From Usnea hakonensis (taxonomy: Eukaryota; Ascomycota; Lecanoromycetes; Lecanorales; Parmeliaceae): 64,000 bases of DNA. The translations under genes and the position numbers were made by a program. Positions 10,232-21,214 of the stretch are shown piece after piece. Numbering within the stretch: the first letter of the stretch is position 1; each line of letters starts with the position of its first letter. The notes below the pieces were generated by a model. The model searched no databases and was not told where the DNA came from. It was given only the letters and a program-made list of their open reading frames with translations. The DNA lies in NCBI GenBank assembly GCA_013423325.1, contig BLJB01000005.1:275081-339080 (forward strand), read 5' to 3'.

Positions 10232-13068
10232 GATGATCCAGAATATTACAGATGATTCGAAAATGATATCGACAAGGCATAAATACTTTATGGATTTCGG
10301 CAGAGAAGATAAATCCCAAGGTCACCTTGACGCCATTCTTGCAGATTTGCACGAGACAATCCTCAACTTCACACCTATTACATAATGTTATCACAGAGAA
10401 AAAGTCAGTCTGGCCGGAGAATCGGAGTCGGATACTTTTGTACTGCGCAGGATGTAGTAATCGTACATTAGTACTTTACTTTACTTTCGACCCGAGGCTT
10501 TTATATGCTCAGTACCTGGTTGGTAAATTGATCTCTGATACAACATACTTTGAAATGATTTGGAAAAGACGAGCCGCGAAACCGAAAATATGCGCAGTGC
10601 AAGCTCAAGCTCCTCTACCTCTTCTCAGACTCATTACATATCTCCAATCTGGTCCTCGGACTTCTCGGAGAATTTCAGTCTTCGGGGACCTTAAAGTATG
10701 CTCGCTCTGGCAACAGGTGCGGTGGAAGGCTGTGTGATCAAGGAGCGGAGACTGATGATATGGTAATGTGCTTTGACCTACGCAGACCGTTGCAGGTTAA
10801 TAAAATTGTTGGGATTATAGTCGGCCACATAGATGCTCACGGAGTCATCATGATACGTCCACGTATGAATTTGTGTATGTTGCTAAGTATGCAGGAGAAA
10901 TGGTACGAGAAAAAGCTGCCAAAAACTCGGGTCTTTGGGTGCTACCTGGCTAGAAAATGGGTCTCCGACGTACAAATAGCCAGCGTTAATCCTCCGAACG
11001 TTGAAATGGCAGCTTCTCCATACTTCGTAGATCGGCGATGACAGACTAACGACGGAGCAATGGCACCTTGATTGAGCCATGCGTCAGGCGGAAACGTACG
11101 GTGATCCCAGTCCACAGCAGTGACTGTCTGATGGTTCCAGTTCTGGCTTTCTCTCCTTTCAATACGCACTTTTGCCGGACGATCAATGGCAGCCCCAAAC
11201 CCTGAAGCACTCCAATATGGCAGTAAACTTGCTAGCTGATTGGACCTGCCAATGTCGACAGCGTCTGCCGGCTCCGGTCTGATACCACAGAGTCGTAGAT
11301 CTTCGTCAACCCGTTGGCGGGTAATATCCTTCTCGAAGACAATTATACGACTGAGAACACGTTCCAAGACATTTGACATTTGAGGTGGGAAACGATTGAA
11401 GATAGCATGGTCCACGGTCTCGTTTTGACTTCGACATAATTTTTCTCCGTTAGGATCCTACGAGGTCTGCTGACTGGAGGTATCACTCTCTCAATTTCGG
11501 CCCCAATTTAATTAGCCGTGGACAACGCCCTGTTTCTCCTGAAGGTGCGACATGACAACATTGACATAGCCAAAATATTCACCTTGACAGATGGACCGAC
11601 TCCAATTCTACTTTTCTACAAGACCGGTTCCTTTTTCAACATCGACGATGTGAAAATGTCCATCAAGTCCTTTGATTTCGCTGGGCTTGTCCTTAGACTA
11701 GGCGCGGAGGAAACAATCGGACAGCCACCAAGCTATCTAACAAGATAAGTAAGCGGAACAGGACCAAGAACAAAGTGAGAGCATGCGAGCCTCCCAGTAG
11801 TAGAGATATGCGTAGAGTAGCTCCCTATACACTTCCAACATGTTAGTGATCATTATCTTTGAGTCGTACAGAGAAGTTGGCGATCGGGACAGGCGTTCTT
11901 GCATTTGCAAAAACCCTTGTTGAGTCCGCCAATCGACTTCATAATGGTGTGTAGTAAACCTCGGATCCCGAGGGTAAAGGTCAGGACATAAGCCGCAGTT
12001 CATTATCCTAAGTCTCGTAGACTGATCACCAAAGCGTAGATCACGCCAATTTTAGAAGAAATATCATCCAAGCTGACTTGTGGGGTCGCCTGAGTCTCTT
12101 CAATGATGACAATGCTGTCATCACTACAATGGATGGGACCGTGGACATGTTGTATGGCGGCTCGATTCTCGACGACCTTCGACATTACGTGCCCATGCTC
12201 TTGCTGCATGTATATTCACGGACAATAGATGTAGCCCAGCAGTCTGTAGTCTTTCCCTCAACGAACATTCATCGGACCTCCATCATCCTCACGAGCATTA
12301 CGTCGTTAGAAGCAAATTAATGCTTATCTCCTTTCACCACGACCCCAGCTCTAAGCCCCTCCAACTCTCGCTCAACAGCAACGGCCCATGTTGCTTTGCG
12401 AACAGCGCCGCGAAAAGGTATTCGATCTCGCCATCGCCCCTATGTAGCATCATATTTGCCCAGCTCTTCCTGAAAACCTCGCATGTTCCCTCAGGTGATG
12501 CTGTCTTCCGTAGGCTCGCGTGCCTCGAGACGTCTCGAGACGCTGTGACACGTGTTGGAGGCCCCTTCACCTCCACCCTCGCATCCTAAAGTCTGTAAAC
12601 GCACAGCCCATCTCTTGCAATGCTTCACCAACCTTCCCAAGTCTGTAGATGAGGATAAGAACTTACGGGCTTGGGGTGGCTGGATTGACTCACTGATCAC
12701 GCTGACAAGTCTCACAAACCGAGAAGCCAAAGGCGGTAGTCACATTGGAGGTGAGGACATTTCATGTCGACGTATAGCCGATGGACTCAAAATGAGGTAA
12801 GGTGGTTATGAGATTGCTAGAAGTAGAGACACCGGGGTCCCCGCTGTGAGCACAGGATAATTCCAAGCAATTCGGAAGCACACCAAAGAAGCATTCAGAA
12901 CCGTGTCGTTTCATTGCATTACTGTGTCGAGAAGTCTGCTACGTACCTACGTAATTTCCGAGAAGTCTCGGCAGGAACCGAAAACACGGAAGTAACTTCC
13001 AAATATAGTAAGAGCGATTACAGCGCTGCGACTCATTGAGTAACCAGTCCCGTTCCCACAACTGCCTC
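10232..13068. other. Gene-poor region with possible decayed coding pieces
   Basis: There is no complete gene I can support in 2.8 kb. Several minus-strand frames look coding-like but cannot be joined: 12576-12334, 12209-12003 (ends VSLDDISSKIGVIYALVISLRDLG), 12003-11737 (starts MNCGLCPDLYPRDPRF) and 11415-10942 (starts MDHAIFNRFPPQMSN). They run in the same direction and in shifting frames, so they could be remnants of one multi-exon gene or chance. A plus-strand frame at 11518-11748 is equally unsupported. Confidence 0.35.
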
Positions 13069-13916
13069 TCACCAAGGAATGACCCCATCTTTGTTTACAA
13101 ATTTTCCCACATCAGCATCCATCCCCCCCTCCATAATGCGCAGAATCGTCTGCCCCGAGACCTCCGGATCGCCCGCTCTCCCACCCGCCGTGATCTGCTC
13201 TTCGCCCTCGCCCCTCAACTTCGATTCCACCAGACCTGGACAGACGGCGAAGACCTTGACGCCCTGCTTCCCCAGCACGATCGCATCCTGCACCATCAGC
13301 ATGTTCAGCGCCGCCTTGCTCGTTCTGTATGCCACATACGACCCGCCTTCAGACCGCTGCGGGTCTGACGAGATGGCCAAGGAGCCGAGGGTGCTGCTGA
13401 TGTGAAGGAGATATGCATTCGCCGATTTCAACAAAAGCGGTTTGAACGCTTCTGCTACGAGAGCTGCGCCAATGACGTTGGCATTCAGAGTACTCTCGAG
13501 CTGTTCCTTAAGGGTCGCGGCTCGCGAGGATATGCCAGCGTTATTCACAAGTACATCCAAACGACCTTGATCTCTTTCGACATGCTTGGCCGCGGTGGCT
13601 ATTGATGACTCGCTGGTCACGTCTAGCTGTATGCCCGATACTTTGCCTTTGATGCCGGCCGCTTGGACGGCTGAAACGGCTGCGTTACCTTTTTCTAAGG
13701 AGCGGCTGGCCATTATGACGTGGTATTTCGCGGAGGCAGAGGCGATGACTTTGGATGCCGCATATCCGATGCCGGAGTTGGCACCTAGAGAGAAGCAAGT
13801 CAGTGATACGGAAAAAGTCGAAGTGGTCTGAGACAACGTAGGGGAGGGGAGAGGATTCGGGAGGAGGAGCGTGGATGGGTACCGGTAATCAGCACTACGA
13901 CTGTGTCAGCGGACAT
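13069..13916 (-). CDS. Short-chain dehydrogenase/reductase (sniffer/C-factor-like)
   Basis: Two exons, 13916-13883 and 13784-13069, with a 98-bp intron (13882-13785) that interrupts the cofactor-binding loop. Splicing creates LITGANSGIGY, the canonical TGxxxGIG motif that is missing if translation starts inside the second exon, and this decided the start. The protein has 249 residues: NNAG at about 92, a catalytic serine in HISST, YRTSK as YxxxK, and VCPG after strand 6. It is a classical SDR acting with NAD(P)H on a carbonyl or alcohol substrate that cannot be predicted. All key residues are present. Confidence 0.87.
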
Positions 13917-14314
13917 TGTGGTTGAAAATATAGCAGTGTAATTTGGGTCAAGCAGTCTGGGCTCAAAACGTCTGGTATCCCCCTTTTATAATCTCCTACG
14001 ATCTATACAGTCGGATATATCGGAATTACAAACGGACTTAAAGAAAAAGCCCACTTCGTGCGAATATCCTTGCTCATAAATGACGATCCGTTTATCACTT
14101 TGTAGTAGCTCGGCATCCTTTCAGTACGGGAATCCCTGAGCATGTAATCTTTCCATTGCATCTTCGCGTGCACAGCAGAAGATGGTGCAAGCCATATGAA
14201 TCTTATGAAGGGACAATCGTAGCTTTAGATGTGTTCGGCGTTGAAGATCATTGCGCTTCTGACATATATATACATACAACACTTGCCAATGACAAGGTCA
14301 TGCGATCAAGATCG
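13917..14314. other. Intergenic region
   Basis: About 400 bp between two minus-strand genes. It should hold the SDR promoter and the 3' UTR of the NTF2-like gene. No motif or frame stands out. Confidence 0.4.
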
Positions 14315-15240
14315 CTAGTTGCCCATTTCACGGTCCTCTTCATCGGTCTTTGGCACCTTTACAATGTACGGCACAGTTGCGGCATTCATATTGCGGAGGA
14401 CCTATAAGCGAATATCAGCAGATGCACATCAAGCGCCATATCTAATCTCATCGGATCCGTGACGGCGACACCAACCTGCCACACCCGAGTGTTCCAAGTA
14501 AAAGACCAACCCCAGAACAACCACCCCTCATAATAGTGCAACCACCACCAAGGAGTTATAAGCTGATCGATACTCACATCTGCGAAGCTACTATCGGGAA
14601 GCTTGCCATTCCACGAGTCCTGGACTTTCGTAATCAAGCCCGTATCTTTGTCGTGGAATATGTTGACCTTGCTATCTATGATCTTCTCCATGCCACCGAT
14701 CTTCACAACGTAGCGCGTACGCAAGTCCATTTTGATTGGGTTACCACCGGAGGTAACTTCGTGGTGGAGGCGCTCGATTTGGGAGAAGGCAGCCTTGAGG
14801 CCATACCATTGAGCAGGGTATTGTCCGCGCCCTGTGGCCGTGGTAATAGGGTCTTCAAAGACAGCCTTATCATCCCATAAACGAAGCCTTGCGAGCGATG
14901 GGCGACCCGCGAACAACTGATCTTGTTAAGTATTTGGAGGATACTGGAGGTTGTCTCTTCGGTACTCACGTCTAAAACACTTCCAACAAGCGTCTTCTCG
15001 TGCTCATCGAGACTGACACCGGAAGCAGTCTTCACGTTGGTATTTTCGATCTTGAGTTCACCTAAGTCTGCATGAATCGTCAATTGAAGGTGTTATATTG
15101 GTTAGCATATCGTAAAGTAGCATACCTGAAGACATATTGCGTACTTGACTGGAAGACAAGCGATATGTTCGGTAGGCTGTTTGAGCGGGTAGTGTTGAGG
15201 CCTTAATGGTTCTCTGGAAGATGGATAAGGGAAGATGCAT
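14315..15240 (-). CDS. NTF2/SnoaL-like protein, probably mitochondrial
   Basis: Four exons on the minus strand, 15240-15126, 15067-14970, 14916-14578 and 14401-14315, with introns of 58, 53 and 176 bp; 212 residues after joining. The N-terminus is basic, hydroxylated and without acidic residues for about 35 residues (MHLPLSIFQRTIKAS..), which looks like a mitochondrial presequence. The body (LRLWDDKAVFEDPITTATGRGQYPAQWYGLK, then LRTRYVVKIGG and KVQDSWNGKLPD) has the pattern of SnoaL/NTF2-like cone-fold proteins, some of which are DUF2358-type. No catalytic role is evident. The last intron is long but has GTGAGT/TATAG ends, and its removal gives a clean 28-residue tail. Confidence 0.7.
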
Positions 15241-15474
15241 GTATATTCTTCAAAGTTGAGAGATGAGATGAACAAGAAAATGAGGGGTTTCTTGAGACGA
15301 GAAATTGGCTATGAATTCATACAGCGCATTCACGTCATTGCATCATCACTGCGGAGGAATACCGTACTCGTACTCTAAAGTCGGATATTCCCGCCTTGAC
15401 GTGAGTAAACATAAACGCGCAACCACGTGACTCTTGTAAAATATGCGAAAGACTAACACCTTGTGAATCGACCG

Positions 15475-15987
15475 TTATCTCTCGTGGCCTGCTGTTGCAA
15501 CTTCAAGGATCTCTGCCTCAAGGCCGGGCACATGGACATATTCAATCCCCGCTCCCTCCAGCTTTGTCCTGCCAATGTTCTCTCCGACGAACTTCTCCGG
15601 CTCCTTCACTCCTAGGTAGACGATTTTGATACCACCAGTCTTCAAAATCGTTTCCGTACATGGCATATTTCCACTTGCTCTTTTGTTACAGGGCTCCATA
15701 GTGGTGTACAGGACAAGCATCCGCGCTTCTGCTCCAGGCTTCCGTAGTCCACCCTTCTCCGCCTTAGCAAGGCAGCACTGCTCCGCATGGGTATTACCCG
15801 CAAGTTCCATGGTATAGCCAGTGGACAAGACTTCATTTGCGGCTTCGTCGACCAGGACAGCTCCGACGCAGAAATTCGTCGGCTTTGGTGGGGCTTTTTT
15901 GGCAAGTGAGAGAGCGTAGCGCATGTATGCGAGATGATCGCCAGGTGCAATCGACGAGGAGTCTGCCATGCTGGTTGAGTTCTGCAT
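15475..15987 (-). CDS. Zinc-dependent deaminase, riboflavin pathway (DRAP deaminase) type
   Basis: Single exon, 170 residues from the ATG at 15987 (a second ATG, six codons in, is possible). It belongs to the cytidine/deoxycytidylate deaminase fold: THAEQ supplies the zinc-binding histidine and catalytic glutamate (about residues 67-70), and EPCNKRASGNMPC supplies the two cysteines. The spacing and the RxSG in that second motif match the deaminase domain of fungal Rib2, which removes the amino group from the diaminopyrimidine intermediate of riboflavin synthesis. Here it stands alone, without the pseudouridine synthase domain of yeast Rib2. A nucleoside or tRNA deaminase is a less likely alternative. 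Confidence 0.75.
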   Translation of the reverse strand: MQNSTSMADSSSIAPGDHLAYMRYALSLAKKAPPKPTNFCVGAVLVDEAANEVLSTGYTMELAGNTHAEQCCLAKAEKGGLRKPGAEARMLVLYTTMEPCNKRASGNMPCTETILKTGGIKIVYLGVKEPEKFVGENIGRTKLEGAGIEYVHVPGLEAEILEVATAGHER

Positions 15988-16610
15988 GCCCTACTGAATT
16001 GAATGAAACTTTGTGATCATGAAATGCGGCTGGGGTTCAAAGCGCCAAGATCTCGGATAGTCTCCCTTCCGAAGCTTCCGAAGAGCAGCCTGCCTTGCAC
16101 CTTGAATCTGGGTTGGAAATTTAGGGCTGGAAAATTTAGGGCGACCTAAAATGGAGCTGCCAGACCCTGTAGAAGCCCCTTATATTCATTTAGATCTGCC
16201 TTAGAAACCCCCCGAAAACAAAGTCTCTGCTTGGGTACAGTCATCATCATAAGCATCAAGTAATCAGAATACATGCTACGTGACCTTAAGACTCAAAGTA
16301 TATAGATTAAGTACGTCCAAAGAAAACAAAATAAAAATTCAGTAATGTGCTGTAGGTCGCTTCATAATTCAGTCGTGCTGTACTGAAAGATGCCATGTTC
16401 CACTGTTCAGTTGCTAGTTTCCCCTCTGTACATTTCTGGTAGCGGCCGGAGACAGTTCTCGTAGTCTCACTTCTCCATTGTATAAGAATACGGGAGGTAC
16501 GAATCTCAGAGAGCTTAGTCTACCTCATCGACGTGCTACACTTCCCGTCGTCGCTTTGACGAGTTCTCCGGCTCTTTCTTCGGAAAATATGAAGTCATCC
16601 AAGCTGGAGA
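15988..16610. other. Intergenic region
   Basis: About 620 bp, with the promoter of the deaminase gene (-) and the 3' flank of the zinc-finger/ankyrin gene. It contains two close GGAAATTTAGGG-like / GGAAAATTTAGGG copies near 16114-16142 but no coding frame. Confidence 0.4.
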
Positions 16611-19600
16611 TCACTTGTCGCTGTTCTGCCCTTGATTAATGCGCCAAAGCAAGCGACTGCCGTTCTCAATTCCTGCCTCGCCGCATGAACAACTTTCGTC
16701 GTCAAGTACCTCGTCCCTGTGGACGAGCATGGCTGACCAGGTGGGATTGGCTGCTAGTGTTTGCTGCACCTCCGGGAGTTTTTCGATCATTCGGTCCTTC
16801 AAATGACCGACAGATTCCAGAAGCCCTATCACGAATCTTCGATCTGTATATGTCTTTTGATCCGTAGTGGAGCCGGTCATTGTAATCAAAGCATACTTTG
16901 TGAGATCCAGACCTATTGGATCGGCTCCGTGATCGAGCAATATTTGCATCGTATTCACAGATTCTGTCCATTGCGCCGCCTGTAGTGCGCTGCCAAAAAG
17001 CCCGCCTTGAGCATTAACATCGGCTCCGCGATCAAGTAGCAGCTGTACAGTATTCACTTTGTCTAGCGCTGCCGCTTGGAGTGCGTTGCCAAAATGCCCG
17101 CCTTGAGCATTAATAGAAGCTCCGTAGTTGAGTAGCAGCTGCACAATCTGAACTTGGCGTGCATATAACGCGGCCTGCAGTGCGTTGCCATACTCTCCGC
17201 CCTGCATATTGACATCCATACCTCGATCCAGCAACAGCCGGACTATTGTTTCATGACCTTCAAATGATGCTACCTGCAATGCATTGCCATAATCTCCAGT
17301 TTCAACGTTCATCTCTGCGCCTTGATCTAACAACAGTCGGACTATTGCTTCATGATTTTCAGTTTCCCAATAACACGCTGCCTGCAGTGCACTGCCATAA
17401 TCTCCACCTTGTGCATTGATGTCCGCACCTCGATCCAAGAAGAGTTGAACCATTGCCATATGACCGTGAAACGACGCCGCCTGAAGCGCACTGTGATAGT
17501 GTATAATTTCCACAGTCATGCCCGCGCCTTGATCCATTAGACGTCGAAACACTTCTGTGTAACCTTTCCGAAATACCTCCCGCAGTACATTGCGAAATTT
17601 TTTAGTTTGTGTATTGATATTGATGTTTCGGCGGAGCTGTTGCAGCATCAACTCCTCGTTATTTTGCTCCAAAGCTATCTCTAATGGTCCTAAATCTCTA
17701 AGAGCTTGCCTCAGATTTAGGACGCATGCTAGAGCGTGAAAGGTAATTTCTCTGCGCGAGACAATATCCCAGCCTTTGCCACAATCGTCTCTTATCCACC
17801 TGTCTCTCATCCACCTACACCTTGTCGAGATGTCGCCCCCATCTGGCTTTTCCGGATTACTCGCGGTAAGATTGGATATCTTAAGAGCTTGCCTCAGATT
17901 TAAGACATATGCTAGAGCGAAAAAGGTAATTCGTTTGCGCGAGACAATACTCCAGCCTCTGCCACAATCGTCTCTTATCCACCTACACCCTATCGAGATG
18001 TTGTCCCAATTACGGAGATCAGCGTCATCTTGAGCTCCTAGAGAGTTACTCTTTTCTTGAACCAATCTTGGAAGCGAAAAAAGTGCCACCTGTTCCATAT
18101 GCTTACCCACATGTCGTCGGAACTGGTCGGGATTAACAAAAAGGGCATCGTCGCTACATGCAAAGCTCGAGTCTGCCCGGGCCCAGGAGTCATCACAAAA
18201 GGGACATTCACTAGGCTGGATCGACTCAACAGATCGTTTGGATTGGTCAATGAATGCTGAAAGCTGCCGCTTGGAAACAAGTCCATGGTGATACTGGCTG
18301 ACATGTTCTTTCAAATCATGGGAAGATCTGAAATCGGTAGAGCACTCTGGGCATACCCATCGAGATCGATGTATCAGGAGCTCGTGCTCAAACCAAGCGT
18401 GTTGTGATCGAAAGGTGTCTAGACCGCAAGACGAGAAGGTACAGATGTAAGGCTCGAGATCTTGGAGGACGTGCTTTCTGAGATGACTTAGCAAAGGCGT
18501 GCAGAAGACTTGATCTTTCATACCTCCAATGATATTCCAAGCCTTCACGCTTCAGTCTTTGAAATCGAAAGCAATAAGGGCATAGAAACGGTGTACCATC
18601 CTCGGCCTCGATTGGCACTGAGGGAATTGAGAAGCCTTCGTCTGAAATATCTGCAATCGACGTTGCGAAAGACACTTCTGACATCGCTTTTGGTGCTTCA
18701 AGGACCCTCAGCATTTCCATTTGTGCAGCTTCGTTAGCCACAAAAGCAGTCGCCTCTGTGTCTGCAAATAGGCTGGGTTTTGTCTCCACTGTCGATACCG
18801 TGTCTCCGGGAGCCGAGACCCCTGCTTCAGGGTAACCTTACGTCTTAACATTCACTGAATTGGCTTTGACAGCCACAGTGGATAGACGCTCATCATGATC
18901 CCTACAATATTTGAAATACTGTCGGCGTCTTGCGTTGGCCTCTCCCAAGCGACCTACGAGGGTCGCATTCTGGTTCAATGATGGATACCGGTCGTTGATG
19001 TACATTATATCAGCTCGATTATCGAACGGCTTCGTATTTTCTACTCGCAGCCGCTTATCTCTCGTTGTATTCGACCGAATGAAGATGGAAGCTTTGAACA
19101 AGCTGCTAAGACTTGTGTCAATGGCGGATATGAGCGTTTGCATTTCCGAAATAGACCCCTGATGATTTCTTTCTTCAGAACTAGGAATTGATGACAAATC
19201 GGACTCGCTGGAAGAGAGATCGTATTCAGAGAGGTCTATATCACTGAGGCCTGCGAAGAAAGGCTCTGAGATCCTGTTCTGTCGCTTTCCAAGAGCAATA
19301 GCGGTAGCTTCGAGTCATAAGCTGTTTGAAGGCGCAAGTGAATAAAGTCTTACCTGCTTGCATGGATTCATGAAGGTCTTTAAGAATTCTGAGAATGAAA
19401 TCTCTGATCATAGGAGCATTCCGAAGACGATGCTCAAGAGATAATGGAGACTCGACCGGCTGCAGCGCACCAAGATTGCCTGCCCATTGATTGAAACGAT
19501 CTTGCAATTGTTGGACGTCTCTCGAATGTAGACAGTCCATCGCGCGGCATGCTTCCCCTGACGCTGCCGCCAATAGACTAGTGAATTCTGATTGACAGCC

Positions 19601-19666
19601 GTGTGAGATCTCTTCGATTCTGGGAGTTTCTAACCCATCCATCTTCTTTCCACAATATTTCTTCAA
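16611..19666 (-). CDS. C2H2 zinc-finger and ankyrin-repeat protein (fungal NLR-like class)
   Basis: Four exons on the minus strand, 19666-19354, 19250-18842, 18772-18524 and 18477-16611, with introns of 103, 68/69 and 46 bp; 945 residues. Domains in order: an N-terminal helical region (about 1-240; FNQWAGNLGALQPVESPLSLEHRLR and GRLGEANARRRQYFKYCRDHDERL) typical of fungal C2H2-ankyrin proteins. Then four to five zinc-finger-like Cys/His pairs (about 295-440; CPYCF, CTFSSCG, CPECSTDFRSSHDLKEHV, CPFCDDSW..HVGKH). Then an internally duplicated spacer, then about six ankyrin repeats (about 670-860; LLLDRGADINAQGG-type units). Such proteins are abundant in Pezizomycotina and are suspected in self/non-self recognition, but function is unproven. 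The start could also be the next Met, eight residues in. The gene is divergent from 19990. Confidence 0.8.
17698..18008. repeat. Imperfect direct duplication inside the zinc-finger/ankyrin gene
   Basis: A segment of about 120-140 bp at 17698-17840 recurs at about 17879-18008 (period about 182 bp). Both copies encode the same peptide pattern: RWIRDDCG.GW.IVSR..ITF.ALA.VLNLRQAL. The 17.7-kb copy carries a small extra insertion that repeats RWMRDRWIRD. The frame is kept through both copies. Confidence 0.85.
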
Positions 19667-19989
19667 CTAGAACACGTCTTGTTAATACTGCACAAAAGAA
19701 TGTCAGAATCTAATAAGCTCAACATATCTTTCATCGAAAAGGATAGAAGACATGCGCACGTTAGGGAGACAATTTTGAAACTGCAGATTAAGAATTCCTC
19801 GACTGGTGGTGTGGTGGGGTATGCATAAGTAAGAACCAATGAAATCAATGCCCAAGGCACCGGGATGCGGCTGATGAAATGAAGCGCTACGAGAAAACGC
19901 TGGCTGCTTGCTGCTGAACAAACGCAGGCTCTATCGCATTCTTGCTGGAACGGCTCTGATTGTAATTTTTACTAAGTCAGCAGCAAAAA
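19667..19989. promoter_or_regulatory. Shared divergent promoter, zinc-finger/ankyrin and STAND-type genes
   Basis: Only 323 bp separates the two start codons, so the genes must share upstream DNA. I see no clear TATA box or palindromic operator. Confidence 0.5.
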
Positions 19990-21214
19990 ATGTCAGGAAT
20001 TGAGATCGCTGGCCTCGTTCTGGGATCTTTCCCAATCATGCTGAATTGCCTCGATTACTATCGGCAGGGATTTGAGCCGCTGGAGGAATGGTGGAACTTT
20101 CGGGAGCATTTCATTGCTTTCGTCGATGATATTGAACATCAGATGATGAGATACAACGAGAACATGGTCCGGCTACTGCATCCTATTGTTGTGGAGAGTG
20201 ACAGCCTTACCGCGCTAGTTCAGAATGCAAAAGATCCTCGTTGGACTGATGGCAGTCTTACTCATCCTTTGGAGCAGCGCCTTGCTAGTGAACACGGGAG
20301 GTTCCTTAGGATCATCCAGAGAATGGAAGAGGAAGTTGGGGATCTGAAGAAACTTCTGGGAATCAAGAAAGAGAATGTATGTACTGGACATAGCTTCCAG
20401 CGCTCCGAATCAAATTGCTTTACTAAGTTGACTTTCTCTGAAGGAACAGCGACCCTGGGATTGGCACATGAAGCGTCTGCAGATCAGCTTTTCGAAAAGC
20501 AAATTTAGGAAGGTCAAGAAGCTTGCATGCCGTAACCAAGAACTTCAAGAAATCCTTGGCTATAGTGAGCGAATCATACCAATAGCCGAAAGTAGAAAGT
20601 ATTCGGATCCAGTGGCTCTCTTCGAGAAATTGTACCAACATGCATGTGCCATGCACAACGCCCTTTCACGAAATTGGAGATGCTCCAGTCGGACATGTCG
20701 AACCCATCAAGCTAATCTCTGCCTACGAGGTGAGATCAAGACAGTCGGCTTCAACGTTCTTTTTGTCCTCGAGGATGAGCAAGATTCACTTCCAAAGCCC
20801 AGGAGGCGGGAAGTGACGATCAAACCTATCAAAGGAGATGCTGCATCAGTTGCGCCAACTGAGGAAGTCAGTTATGTACGACAAGCCGAAAGCTTCATAG
20901 CAGTACAAGAGAGCTTTAAAAATATGATTTCGGGTAAAAAAAGGTCGAGCTTCAAAAAGGCCTTTTTTAAAGCGCAGAAGAGCCAAGAGCTTTCACCGAG
21001 GGCTGATAATGGAGAAGTCGCTTCGGAAGGCGGGAAGCAGGCTCACTCGGCAACGCGGTCACCAACAATCACTATCAGCCCGGGCCAGGAAAATGTCATA
21101 AGAGCTACCCCTTTAGCCAGCAGTAATATTCCTTCTCAGCATATTACTGACCTCTGCAAGGCCAAATCTCAGGGACAAAAGATTCAGAGAGGCGGTTTAC
21201 GAGGGTGTGATTAG
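19990..21214 (+). CDS. Fungal STAND-type N-terminal domain protein (DUF7580-like), apparently truncated
   Basis: Two exons, 19990-20376 and 20444-21214, with a 67-bp intron (GTATGT..GAAG); 385 residues. It starts MSGIEIAGLVLGSFPIMLNCLDYYRQGFEPLEEWW and continues with long amphipathic helices, the pattern of the HeLo/prion-domain-like or DUF7580 family common in heterokaryon-incompatibility gene sets. RDH-like HACAMHNAL and WRCSSRTCRTHQANLCL fit the conserved middle of that family. The C-terminal half usual for the family, after ITDLC, is missing: the frame stops 21 codons later. The +1 frame stays open from about 21140 to 21260 and reads like protein (..REAVYEGVIRPLADHLKIWKVDVPY), which suggests a frameshift or an unseen intron. 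Confidence 0.7.

Noticed and set aside
8398..16000. Possible secondary-metabolite cluster (P450, SDR, deaminase)
   Set aside because: There is no polyketide synthase, NRPS, terpene synthase or cluster regulator nearby, and the deaminase and NTF2-like genes do not fit such a pathway.
16900..17560. Regularly spaced repeats that could look like a CRISPR-like array
   Set aside because: They are the roughly 100-bp DNA units of the ankyrin repeats, in frame and degenerate; there are no identical repeats with unique spacers, and the genome is eukaryotic.
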